Shown: positions 17,001 to 24,235 of the stretch, one piece after another
How the letters are laid out: the number at the start of each line of letters is the position of its first letter
Position numbering within the stretch: the first letter of the stretch is position 1
Assembly: GCA_900550035.1 (NCBI GenBank)
Contig: URQS01000008.1
Span: 1-64,000, forward strand
Source: an uncultured Prevotella sp.
Lineage (GTDB): Bacteria > Bacteroidota > Bacteroidia > Bacteroidales > Bacteroidaceae
Direction: 5' to 3'
DNA length: 64,000 nt
Position numbers and translations under genes: made by a program
Notes under the pieces: model-generated
The model's database searches: none
What the model was told of the DNA's origin: nothing
Seen by the model: only the letters and a program-made list of their open reading frames with translations

Positions 17001-17543
17001 CAGTGTTCCTACAAAAAGCCCGTCGGGCGTGTCAAGCAACGAATAAACTTGTGGCAATCGACGTGCAAGAACTTGCGATTTACCGGTCTGCATGTCGTAT
17101 AAATCTACTCCATCGGCACCGCCAACCACAATCTTCGAACCTTTCTGTAGCAGGGCACGTACACAGCGTACACCGCCCGATGGAGGAAGCATTCTCAGCG
17201 TACGACGCGTTGCTACACGCAAACCGCCATCAGTACCTATCAGTATTGTGTCGCCAGCCAGCAGTACCGCATTGATGCGCGTCTGAAGGTCAGTACCCGT
17301 GAATAAAGCATAGTCGCGATAACCGTCAAAAGCAATGAGTCCTTTGTCTGTACCCATCCATGTCAATCCGTCGGGATCGGTAGCCATACATAATACAACT
17401 GGCGAGTTGCTTGGCTTGAAATTGACAAAAGAAGGCTGGGTGATAATCGTCTCACTACTTTTAGCTTGCAAGACGTGACATCCCAAAACAATGTAAATTA
17501 GAAATATATGTATGTATAAGAAGTAGGTTTTTAATTGTGTCAT
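14046..17543 (-). CDS. Hybrid-two-component-like PUL regulator with degenerate kinase and no receiver domain
   Basis: A 1165-aa protein: signal/anchor segment at the N-terminus, about 14 periplasmic two-bladed-propeller repeats (repeated WMGTDKGL, WIGTEGAL, WAGGDNGL motifs), a Y_Y_Y domain (RYAYRMEGVGDRWTLL), one membrane helix at about 750-775, a kinase-like region, and a C-terminal AraC-type HTH (about 1050-1155). In normal HTCS proteins the dimerisation box reads like SHEFRTPL; here the same place reads S-E-K-L-K-M-S-A, with Glu811 instead of the phospho-acceptor His. The N-box is only partly preserved (GLLNAIMKF), no glycine-rich ATP-lid box is seen, and there is no receiver domain before the HTH. 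It is expected to sense a glycan at the periplasmic face and regulate PUL1. A -7 element (TATTTTTG) lies about 27 bp upstream. Confidence 0.88.
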   Translation of the reverse strand: MTQLKTYFLYIHIFLIYIVLGCHVLQAKSSETIITQPSFVNFKPSNSPVVLCMATDPDGLTWMGTDKGLIAFDGYRDYALFTGTDLQTRINAVLLAGDTILIGTDGGLRVATRRTLRMLPPSGGVRCVRALLQKGSKIVVGGADGVDLYDMQTGKSQVLARRLPQVYSLLDTPDGLFVGTLNGLYIIRNGRVRTVNIGKPAQRPLINAMIHAKGKNCWIGTEGALFLYNGRSLKEVPALHSNSIKALCQVNRTLYIGTDNGLYMLSDGQNAVRISQDIRITNSLASNIVWALAKDQWNNLLVGTDRGLSVHRAHEPFHSWSLSSITGRGDGNTFGTLLIDADGTTLWAGGDNGLISMQYSADGWKASKWYRQGDPQWSISHNRIRKLHRLSDGTVIACTDHGLYIIDSQSSMPRNVLLTDGTGHYNATWAYDIVEDRKGRCWVAAYAGGIFIIDSKRLLASQGYVKADAHLGSTLIGVNVSSLAIDNRGRVWAASYSAGIDCIDVTSFHVSHVMNETSIDKVVADAGGSVWATMAGKVVRFNNGELNNQHIFTMVDHSMTPVALGTADNELWITANNDVCILRPNGTSSAFSLSGLNAFSMVSQMSWTNLDGKLCKGVMLSGEDALMTVSTNDLTSTNHAKLKLTGIEVNGRLMCINDARNYLGAKGKLTFRSNENNFKLLFSDNPQSGQLPARYAYRMEGVGDRWTLLSSERLQVSFNGLPHGTYRLYVSIVDGQGQPSKIIYELMVTVLPPWYLTWWAKAIYLLLFLALVAWGVRFVWMRRELRRERQARNDAMEQSARRAEFFASLSEKLKMSAGSVLASSCNLRSQLHGKYEEDINMIRHNGAAICLMASEALDLPLAMSNSSAKPVMRQLDLTELCQLVVADSHEQGCGIRMSFSANIPALMMDMDVVAMLGLLNAIMKFVDDDTLVQGNAVLYAEETDGRAVLRLDVEQITLTPEKLRYAFRSYSEHSLALINERARKIGAAVSFDEAESGHIVIIIRTGYEVKSQVLSTAHSELSKELIANIENTEDDQSKSSADTFKPFDVNDEDAVMKEVTKIIEEHLADPDLNVQLLTKLTGYGTKLIYRRMKAVTGYTPVNYIRQMRMLRAAVLLKQGRFAVSEVMYMVGFSTQSYFSKCFSQTYGISPTEYSRRNSQTETIGA

Positions 17544-17569
17544 TGGATAAAGATTTTGCTTAATTGATA

Positions 17570-17577
17570 CAAAAATA
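17570..17577 (-). promoter_or_regulatory. -7 element for the HTCS gene
   Basis: Minus-strand TATTTTTG, a TAnnTTTG match about 27 bp ahead of the HTCS start. No -33 TTTG at standard spacing. It indicates transcription separate from the susCD operon. Confidence 0.45.
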
Positions 17578-17610
17578 GCAATTTTCTTTGATACAGTAAC
17601 ACTCTACTCG

Positions 17611-17657
17611 AAAAAAAACAAACACAACGGCAGACCACGATAAATAGTCTGCCGTTG
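17611..17657 (-). terminator. Rho-independent terminator of the PUL1 operon
   Basis: A perfect 11-bp stem CAACGGCAGAC/GTCTGCCGTTG with an 11-nt loop, followed on the minus strand by TGTGTTTG and an 8-T run. It lies 5 bp after the GH16 stop and separates the operon from the regulator. Confidence 0.85.
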
Positions 17658-17661
17658 CATA

Positions 17662-18636
17662 TTATTTCAGAGCTTGGTATACTCTCACATAGTCAACCTC
17701 ATAGCGTAATGGGAAGTGCGCCAGGTCAGGCTCACCGCCATTGCTGCCGATGGCAAGGTTGAGTAAGATGTAATGACCAAAACCATCACGTGCGTTAGAG
17801 AAGGGATTGTCGTGATCGCCATCCACACCTTGATTGTGAGTCTTTGAGAGATCTACCTCATTCAACATTTCATCGTCAAGATAGAGACGGATAAAATGTT
17901 CGTCCCAGTCCATGCGCCAAATATGGAACTTCGATTCCCAATCTGCGTCCTTTGCCTTGAAATGAGTGAAGGGCGTGACACTTTCGTCCCAAGTAGCCGT
18001 ATAGCGCTTGTCGGAACCCCAGCAAGCATTAGCAAGTATGGATGGAGCACCGTTCTTGATGTAGTACTCCATAATATCAATCTCGCCATTCTGAGGCCAC
18101 TCTCCTTGGTTGCCCAGTGTCCAGATAGCAGGCCAAGCACCACATGCGACTGGTATACGAGCGCGCACTTCCATTCGTCCATAACGGAATTTAAAACTCT
18201 TCTGCGTTGTCAGACAAGAAGAAGTGAACTGCGCTTCACTACGAGAATAACGCCAATCTGTGGATTGTGGATTGTAGTCGGGATTGTTTACCTTCTGTTG
18301 CCGTCCTTCTATCACTAACAGTCCGTCGCTCACAGAGGCGTTGTCAGGACAATACCATTGCAATTCATTATTTCTTACAAAGCCCTGTTCGTAGGTCCAC
18401 TTGTCCGATGGGCGTCCATCAACGTTAAACTCATCGTTCCAAACCAGTCGATAACCGGTATATTCCGTGGGTACAGCATCTTTAGGCAAGGCTTTCTTCG
18501 ATGCATTATTATCAGTGGCTTTGTCTGGCACCTCTGTGGGTTTCTGCGATTCTGCCGGTGTTCCCTCGGCGTACGATTCGTGACATTGGCAGAATAGCGC
18601 CATTCCCAGGATTGGAAGTATATGAGATATTTTCAT
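17662..18636 (-). CDS. GH16-family endo-beta-glucanase, laminarinase type
   Basis: A 324-aa secreted protein. The N-terminus is a signal peptide with cysteines at the end (GMALFCQCHESYAEG), probably a surface lipoprotein, followed by a Pro/Lys/Ala-rich spacer to about residue 57 and the GH16 jelly-roll. The catalytic motif is E185-I-D187-I-M-E190, the ExDxxE form typical of laminarinases and related beta-1,3(4)-glucanases rather than the ExDxE form of lichenases; GAWPAIWTLG precedes it. The start at 18634-18636 leaves 17 bp to susD, whereas a start at 18663 would overlap it. It is the last gene of the PUL1 operon, so the likely substrate of PUL1 is a beta-glucan. Confidence 0.88.
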   Translation of the reverse strand: MKISHILPILGMALFCQCHESYAEGTPAESQKPTEVPDKATDNNASKKALPKDAVPTEYTGYRLVWNDEFNVDGRPSDKWTYEQGFVRNNELQWYCPDNASVSDGLLVIEGRQQKVNNPDYNPQSTDWRYSRSEAQFTSSCLTTQKSFKFRYGRMEVRARIPVACGAWPAIWTLGNQGEWPQNGEIDIMEYYIKNGAPSILANACWGSDKRYTATWDESVTPFTHFKAKDADWESKFHIWRMDWDEHFIRLYLDDEMLNEVDLSKTHNQGVDGDHDNPFSNARDGFGHYILLNLAIGSNGGEPDLAHFPLRYEVDYVRVYQALK

Positions 18637-18653
18637 ATTAATATGTTTTAGAA

Positions 18654-20258
18654 TCATTTCCACAAATCGTTTTGTTCAAGACTGGGATTGGAGTCGATGT
18701 CAGGTTGTGGGATGGGCCACACATACTCCTTTTCGCCACGATAGTTGCGGTATTCATACGGGAATTTATATGTTTTGGCCTCGTTATTTACTCGGTCTAC
18801 AGCATCCTTGAGTATGTGCCAACGATAGATGTCAAACAATCGCAGTCCCTCGAAAGCTGTTTCTACGCGACGTTCATGGCGTACGATTTCTCTCAGTTGT
18901 TCCTGCGAAAGGCCAGTGCCTTCCACGCTCTCCACACTTGGCATCTTGGCACGTTCACGCACCTGATCGATTAGACGTACAGCCTCATCAAAGTTGGTTC
19001 CTTTTTCTATCTCAGCTTCAGCCAACGAGAGCAAAACCTCGGCATAGCGGACGATATAGAAGTCCTGACCAGAGTCCCAAGAGTCGGAGCTTGAGAGTGC
19101 GGGGTTGAAATACTTCATCACATAAAGGGTAGAGTAAGAGTTGGCAGAACCGCCATAGAGGCTGGAATTGCCATTCCACGACATACCAGGCACAAAGAGC
19201 GTGGCTTTCAGTCGTGGGTCGCGATTCTCATAGCGTTGTGTGTTTACATTGTCCCAGTAGTTGGGCGAACCATCAGCATAGAAGTCAATTACTCGTTTGT
19301 CTGGGCAGGGCTTGCCATCGGTCATATAAAAAGCATCTGCCAGGTCAATCGTACCATTCAAGGCTTCAAGCGGAGCACCCCAATGTCCACCCAAACCACA
19401 TCCTTCATTCTTGCCAGGACCCTGATAGCTTACAGACATGATAATCTCCGGACAATTCTCATTAGCCTCGGTGAAGAGTTGGGTGTAATCGTCAAAAAGG
19501 CGATACTTGCCAAGAGCTATCACTTTATGATAGGCATCAATTGCCTAATCCCACATATCATTGTAGAGCGCTGTACGGCCGAGGATGCTCAGCGCAGCTC
19601 CACGCGTGATACGATTGGTTTCGGGCGCATTAACGGGCAGAATTTCTGCAGCAGCCTTCAAGTCTTCTACAATGGCCTTGACAATGGTAGCTCTATCTGT
19701 CTTAGGTGTGTAAGCCTCGCTCATGCTTTGTGGAGCTGTGATAAACGGCACATCGTGGTAGGTCATGGTGAGATTGAGATACATCAGCGCTCTTATCACC
19801 TTAACCTCTGCAGAATATTGCTCTTTAGAGGCATCATCAAGACTGGTGCGTCCGACATTGGCAATAAACGAATTGCATCTCTTGATGGCTTCATAGTTGG
19901 CAATCCACCACTGTTCTACCAGACGCGAAGAACTGGAGTGTATTCCGTTGGCGATATCCCAACCGTTCATCCATCCCGACCAGTTGAAGCGGCCACCGTT
20001 ATCGGTCATACAGTCCATGTTGAGTGGTCCGCAGCCGTCCCATTTGCTTTGGTTGGTAGCATCGTTGTAGAGGAATGGATTCTGCATGGCATCGTAGACA
20101 GCGGTCAGACCCTCATAGGCATCGTCAGCCGTCTGCCAGAAGTTACCCGACGAAGAAGCAGACAGTGAGGATTTCTGCAGGAAGTCGTCAGAGCATCCCG
20201 TGTTGAGCACAGCTCCCAAGAGGAGCGTTGCAATGATGAAAATATTATAGCGTTTCAT
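18654..20258 (-). pseudogene. SusD-like glycan-binding lipoprotein, interrupted by an in-frame TAG
   Basis: SusD/RagB-type surface lipoprotein that lids the SusC porin. The reading from ATG 20258 has a lipobox (LNTGC, Cys22) and stops at TAG 19545-19547 after 237 residues. The same frame continues without another stop for 297 codons to 18654 and encodes the rest of the family: VIALGKYRLFDDYTQLF, WDSGQDFYIVRYAEVLLSLA and the C-terminal FPYEYRNYRGEKEYVWPIPQ. With the stop read through it is 534 residues plus the unknown one, a normal SusD length. TAG is one change from CAG, AAG or GAG. It may be a recent nonsense mutation, a sequencing error or readthrough; without readthrough the product lacks the C-terminal half. 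Confidence 0.85.
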
Positions 20259-20271
20259 GTTGTCTTTATTT

Positions 20272-23200
20272 TTAGAAGTTAATGTTCACACCGAAGGAGA
20301 TAGACTTGGTGTTGGGGTGTATGTCGCCACGCATATCACCGCTTGCCTTCTCGGGGTCTTTGTTTTCAAGTGAGGTAAGGGTGAGCAGGTTGGTGGCTTG
20401 GAGGTATATGCGTGCTTGTCTAATGCCTGCCTGACGAAGCAACGGCATATCGAATGTGTAACCCAGCTCAACGTTCTTTAGACGCAAATAGCTAGCATTG
20501 TCAAGCCAGAACGTAGAATAGCGTTCGTTGAAGTTGTTGCCAAGACGCGGCATGCTACCATTGGGGTTGTCCGTGCTCCATCGGTCGAGCCAACGTGTAG
20601 TCATATTTCCTCCATTAGTGATGGTGGCCTGTTCCCAGTTGAAGCGGTCAACACCACTCACACCTTGCCAAAGCATTGAGAAATCAAGATGGCGCCAAGT
20701 GAGAGCGGCATTGATTGAATATGTAAGTTTCGGGAATGGATTGCCTATTATCACACGATCGCCATCATCAATCTTGCCATCATCGTTCACATCGTCGTAC
20801 ATGATGTCGCCGAGCTGTGGGTCCAAACCATTTGGCTTGATTATCTCTCCCTTGGAGTTGGTGCGCTTCAAGTCTTCTTCCGTGCGATAGATACCTATTG
20901 CGCGCAGTCCATAATACGAGCCGATGGGGTTGCCCTCACGGTTGATGGTATTGCCAGAGATATTATCGATGCCATGGTTATCGATGATTTTGTTCTGCAC
21001 GGTAGACATACTTCCGCCCACTTGCCATGTAAAGTCACCAGCGTGGTCCTGATAGTTAGCCGAGAGTTCGATACCGCGGTTTCTTACCTTTCCTGCATTC
21101 TGTGTCGGTGCTGCGAGCGTACCAAGGAAGGTGGTGGGCATAGAGAGCTGCATGAGGATGTCGGAGGTCATCTTGTTGAAGTAGTCAAACGTTAACGAGA
21201 TGCGGCTGCCCCAGAAAGCGGCATCCAAACCGATGTCAGTCATTGTAGTGGTTTCCCAACGTATGTCGCTGTTAGCCACCATGTTCTCTGCCATACCAAT
21301 TGACGAAGTATTGCCGAAATAGTAGTTGTAGTTGGCTGCCATTGTTGGCTCATAAGCGTAGTCGCCAATTTCCTGATTACCCAACTTACCCCAAGAGGCA
21401 CGCAGCTTAAGATAGTTCATTATCTTGTTCTCAGAGAAGAACTTCTCATTTGTAATAACCCAACCTCCAGAAATAGAAGGGAAGGTAGCATAACGATGCG
21501 ACTTCGGCATACGTGAAGAACCGTCGTGACGGATATTGAACTCAACCATATAGCGGTCGTCGTAATTATAGCCTACGCGACCGAAGAACGACTGCAACGA
21601 ATATTCCGTAGCGTTGCCCCATGACTGAGGGTTGCGTGTACCGGAATCGAGCTGGTATAGGTTGTCAGTGGCAAAACCTTGCTTGCTGCCGTTGATTGAT
21701 CCATCATGATTCTCCTGAATAGAATGGCCGAGCAGGACATTCACATGGTGAAGACCGAAACGCTGATTGTAAGTAAGTATATTCTCATTGAGATAACCGT
21801 AATCTATCTTATGGTTGGCTGTGAGCGAGTTGTCATCACTCTTATAGATGAGATTGCCTTCGGCATTGTACTTGCGTGAGCGTTTGTTATACCATGAAGC
21901 ATTGTAGATGTACAGCTTGTAAGCCAGACTGCTACGGAACTTCAATCCCTTAATGAGATCAACTTCACCGTATACATTACCGTCGAAACGCCAACCGTTT
22001 TGCTTGTTGTGCACCTGCGACATTGCCTCAATTGGATTCTTGAACTTTGAGAAACTGATGTCAGATCCGTCTTGATTACCATAGTGTCCATTGGAATACA
22101 TCACTGGTACGGTGGGGCGGGTGAACCATGTAAGTGAGCGCATCAATCCGTTTTCACCGCCCATGCCACCATTGGCTGTGATGTTTTCTTTCGAGCCAGA
22201 GAGATTCAGTCCTATCTTGAATCGTCCGAACTGAGCATCAGAATTGGAGCGGAAGTTGAAACGCTCATAGCCAGTATGCTCCATTATACCATCCTGCTTT
22301 AAGTAGCCAATAGACATCATATAATGGGCATTCTTGCTACCACCACTTACAGACAGACTATGCTGCGTCATTGGAGCAGTGCGGAAAAGAGCATCCCACC
22401 AGTCAGTGTTTGCAAAATGGTCGGGGTCGGAGCCATCGCGCAGTTTATCCAACATCTCCTGAGTGTAGGTCTGTGTATTGTTCGACTCGTTGTACATCTT
22501 TGCCCACTCATAAGAATTGACATAATGGGGCTTAACGGTAGCCGACTGTATGGAGTAGCTGCCGTTATAGTTGATGCTTGGCGCAGTTTCACCACCACGT
22601 TTGGTAGTGACAAGAATTACGCCATTAGCCGCACGCACACCATAGATAGCAGCAGATGCAGCGTCCTTAAGAACGGAGATATTGTCAATATCACCAGGTG
22701 CCAGCTCTGCCAACTGTCCAATGGGAGCCTCAACACCATCAATGAGCAGCATAGGATTATTGTTGCCAAAGGTACCCACACCACGAATTCTAATCTCTGG
22801 TGAATCGGCACCAGCCTGACCACCATTGCTTGTAAGCGTTACGCCTGGCAAGCGACCCTGAAGTAATGCAGCTGTGTTGGCTACTGGAATAGAACTAATC
22901 TCTTTGCTCGATACAGAAGCGACTGAACCAGTCAGGTTAGCTTTCTTTTGTGTTCCGTAGCCCACAACAACGACCTCATTGATGCTCTTGTTGTCAGGAA
23001 TAAGACGTATAGAGATGTTTCCAGTACCTACTTTGGCAGAAGACACCTTGTAACCTAAATAAGAAATATTTACTTGCTTTACATTAGTAGATACACTTAC
23101 TGAGAAATGACCATCAAGGTCGGTAACAGTTCCATGTGATGTGCCAGGCACTTTAACAGTAGCACCCATAAGTGGCTCACCATTTTCGTCAAGCACTATT

Positions 23201-23316
23201 CCCGTCACAGTCTTCTGGCTTTGGGCCAGAATTGGGGTTGGCGTTATTAGAGCGGCCATCGTCATTCCCAACATCAGTAGTTTGGGGCTGACAAGATTAA
23301 ATAATTTGTTAGTCAT
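20272..23316 (-). CDS. SusC-like TonB-dependent outer-membrane transporter (PUL1)
   Basis: A 1014-aa intact transporter. Order: signal peptide (to about residue 31, ITPTPILAQ), a carboxypeptidase-regulatory-like domain (VTGIVLDENGEPLMGATV), TonB box/plug start (INEVVVVGYGTQKKANLTGS), plug domain (GVEAPIGQLAELAPGDIDNI, AASAAIYGVRAANGVILVTT) and a 22-strand barrel ending ISFGVNINF. It imports oligosaccharides across the outer membrane with SusD as lid, powered by TonB. It is first in the operon susC-susD-GH16; susD starts 13 bp downstream. A -7 element TAATTTTG lies about 210 bp upstream. Confidence 0.95.
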   Translation of the reverse strand: MTNKLFNLVSPKLLMLGMTMAALITPTPILAQSQKTVTGIVLDENGEPLMGATVKVPGTSHGTVTDLDGHFSVSVSTNVKQVNISYLGYKVSSAKVGTGNISIRLIPDNKSINEVVVVGYGTQKKANLTGSVASVSSKEISSIPVANTAALLQGRLPGVTLTSNGGQAGADSPEIRIRGVGTFGNNNPMLLIDGVEAPIGQLAELAPGDIDNISVLKDAASAAIYGVRAANGVILVTTKRGGETAPSINYNGSYSIQSATVKPHYVNSYEWAKMYNESNNTQTYTQEMLDKLRDGSDPDHFANTDWWDALFRTAPMTQHSLSVSGGSKNAHYMMSIGYLKQDGIMEHTGYERFNFRSNSDAQFGRFKIGLNLSGSKENITANGGMGGENGLMRSLTWFTRPTVPVMYSNGHYGNQDGSDISFSKFKNPIEAMSQVHNKQNGWRFDGNVYGEVDLIKGLKFRSSLAYKLYIYNASWYNKRSRKYNAEGNLIYKSDDNSLTANHKIDYGYLNENILTYNQRFGLHHVNVLLGHSIQENHDGSINGSKQGFATDNLYQLDSGTRNPQSWGNATEYSLQSFFGRVGYNYDDRYMVEFNIRHDGSSRMPKSHRYATFPSISGGWVITNEKFFSENKIMNYLKLRASWGKLGNQEIGDYAYEPTMAANYNYYFGNTSSIGMAENMVANSDIRWETTTMTDIGLDAAFWGSRISLTFDYFNKMTSDILMQLSMPTTFLGTLAAPTQNAGKVRNRGIELSANYQDHAGDFTWQVGGSMSTVQNKIIDNHGIDNISGNTINREGNPIGSYYGLRAIGIYRTEEDLKRTNSKGEIIKPNGLDPQLGDIMYDDVNDDGKIDDGDRVIIGNPFPKLTYSINAALTWRHLDFSMLWQGVSGVDRFNWEQATITNGGNMTTRWLDRWSTDNPNGSMPRLGNNFNERYSTFWLDNASYLRLKNVELGYTFDMPLLRQAGIRQARIYLQATNLLTLTSLENKDPEKASGDMRGDIHPNTKSISFGVNINF

Positions 23317-23524
23317 GTAATTTAAATATATAGGTTCTTAATTCTTATAATAATTATTGCTGTCCAAAATCTTTGGCTATTTTCATCCAATCTTCAGTCG
23401 TATTTATATATGTCAAGTTACAAACAACAACAATAGGACAATGCCTAAGAATGTAAATAGGTTGAAATTCTTCATAATTAATTAGGTTTTTATTTTTGGT
23501 GAAGTTATTAGCTGATTGCGCTTG

Positions 23525-23532
23525 CAAAATTA
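23525..23532 (-). promoter_or_regulatory. -7 element for susC of PUL1
   Basis: Minus-strand TAATTTTG followed by CAAG, a full TAnnTTTG match. It would give a leader of about 200 nt before susC. No well-spaced -33 box; such operons are usually activated by an HTCS-type regulator. Confidence 0.45.
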
Positions 23533-23701
23533 GGAAGAATAGTGGATGAGAACCTTAACAAATCGGACAAAAGCTATAACGTTTTGGACAAACTATGCAT
23601 AAACAAGGTAGTCACAAGTTTTTTCTTCCATATAAAGTATTGCGCAATTTGAGGCGTTGATGCGTTTTTGTGTTGAGGTGTTGAGGTGTTGTTGTGTTGT
23701 T

Positions 23702-23780
23702 ATATTGTTGAACATTGTCACTATTGTCGTTTAAAAGAAGTTGAGGCGTTGTGGTGTAGAGATGTCCCATATGAGGCTAT
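23702..23780 (-). repeat. 79-bp repeat, right copy flanking PUL1
   Basis: Inverted counterpart of 13909-13987, about 89% identical and gap-free. Towards PUL1 it continues into a GTTGAGGTGTTGAGG short-unit array. It lies upstream of the susC promoter region. Confidence 0.8.
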
Positions 23781-23925
23781 GAGGTGGATGCAAATATTGT
23801 ACAAGCAGTAAAAAAGTGTTACAAATAAAAATCTGATTATAGAGATTTGGAGAGCGGTTTTTGATGGTTTTTTCAACGTTCATCCCTACCCTACTGCTCA
23901 TTCAAGCCTTCTTTGCCCTGCAAAT

Positions 23926-24161
23926 GTAGTCCTTTTACAACTCAAAAGGGCTACAGTTGGAAGGCAAAAGGACTACAGTCTGAGTGCAAAAGTTGTCCTT
24001 TTGCAATAAAATGTAGCGTTTTTACGTTGCGACAATTCGCGCCTCAACGTCTCAATTCTAATAACTCATTGAGTATAAACAACATAACAAAAACCGCTCA
24101 AAACTCGAGAATTTCGCGCCAAAGATTTCCTTGTGCGTTCAACTCGCAGTTTTGAGCGGTT
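23926..24161. repeat. AAAGGACTACA repeat cluster and long inverted repeat
   Basis: Four related sites in 90 bp: TGTAGTCCTTTTACAA, CAAAAGGGCTACA, CAAAAGGACTACA, TTGTCCTTTTGCAA, in alternating orientation, so the region can fold several ways. Then an inverted repeat 24092-24109 / 24143-24161 with a perfect 14-bp part AACCGCTCAAAACT. The latter lies 75 bp past the end of PUL2 and could act in termination, though no T-run follows. Confidence 0.6.
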
Positions 24162-24235
24162 AGAAATGCAAATATAGCATGGAGCATGGCTCCTGTTGAG
24201 TTAGTGTTATGGTGAGAATGTGAAGTTTCAAACCA

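Larger units (their letters stand above)
23317..24235. other. Large intergenic region between PUL1 and PUL2
   Basis: About 920 bp without a credible gene. It holds the susC1 leader and -7 element, a GTTGAGGTGTTGAGGTGTT-type short-unit array (23650-23712), the right 79-bp repeat copy, the AAAGGACTACA repeat cluster (23926-24011) and a long inverted repeat (24092-24161). An 80-codon plus-strand frame at 23913-24155 consists of these repeats and is not a gene. Confidence 0.6.

Noticed and set aside
23913..24155. 80-codon cysteine-rich open frame
   Set aside because: Encoded entirely by the AAAGGACTACA repeats and the inverted repeat; no homologous family recognised.
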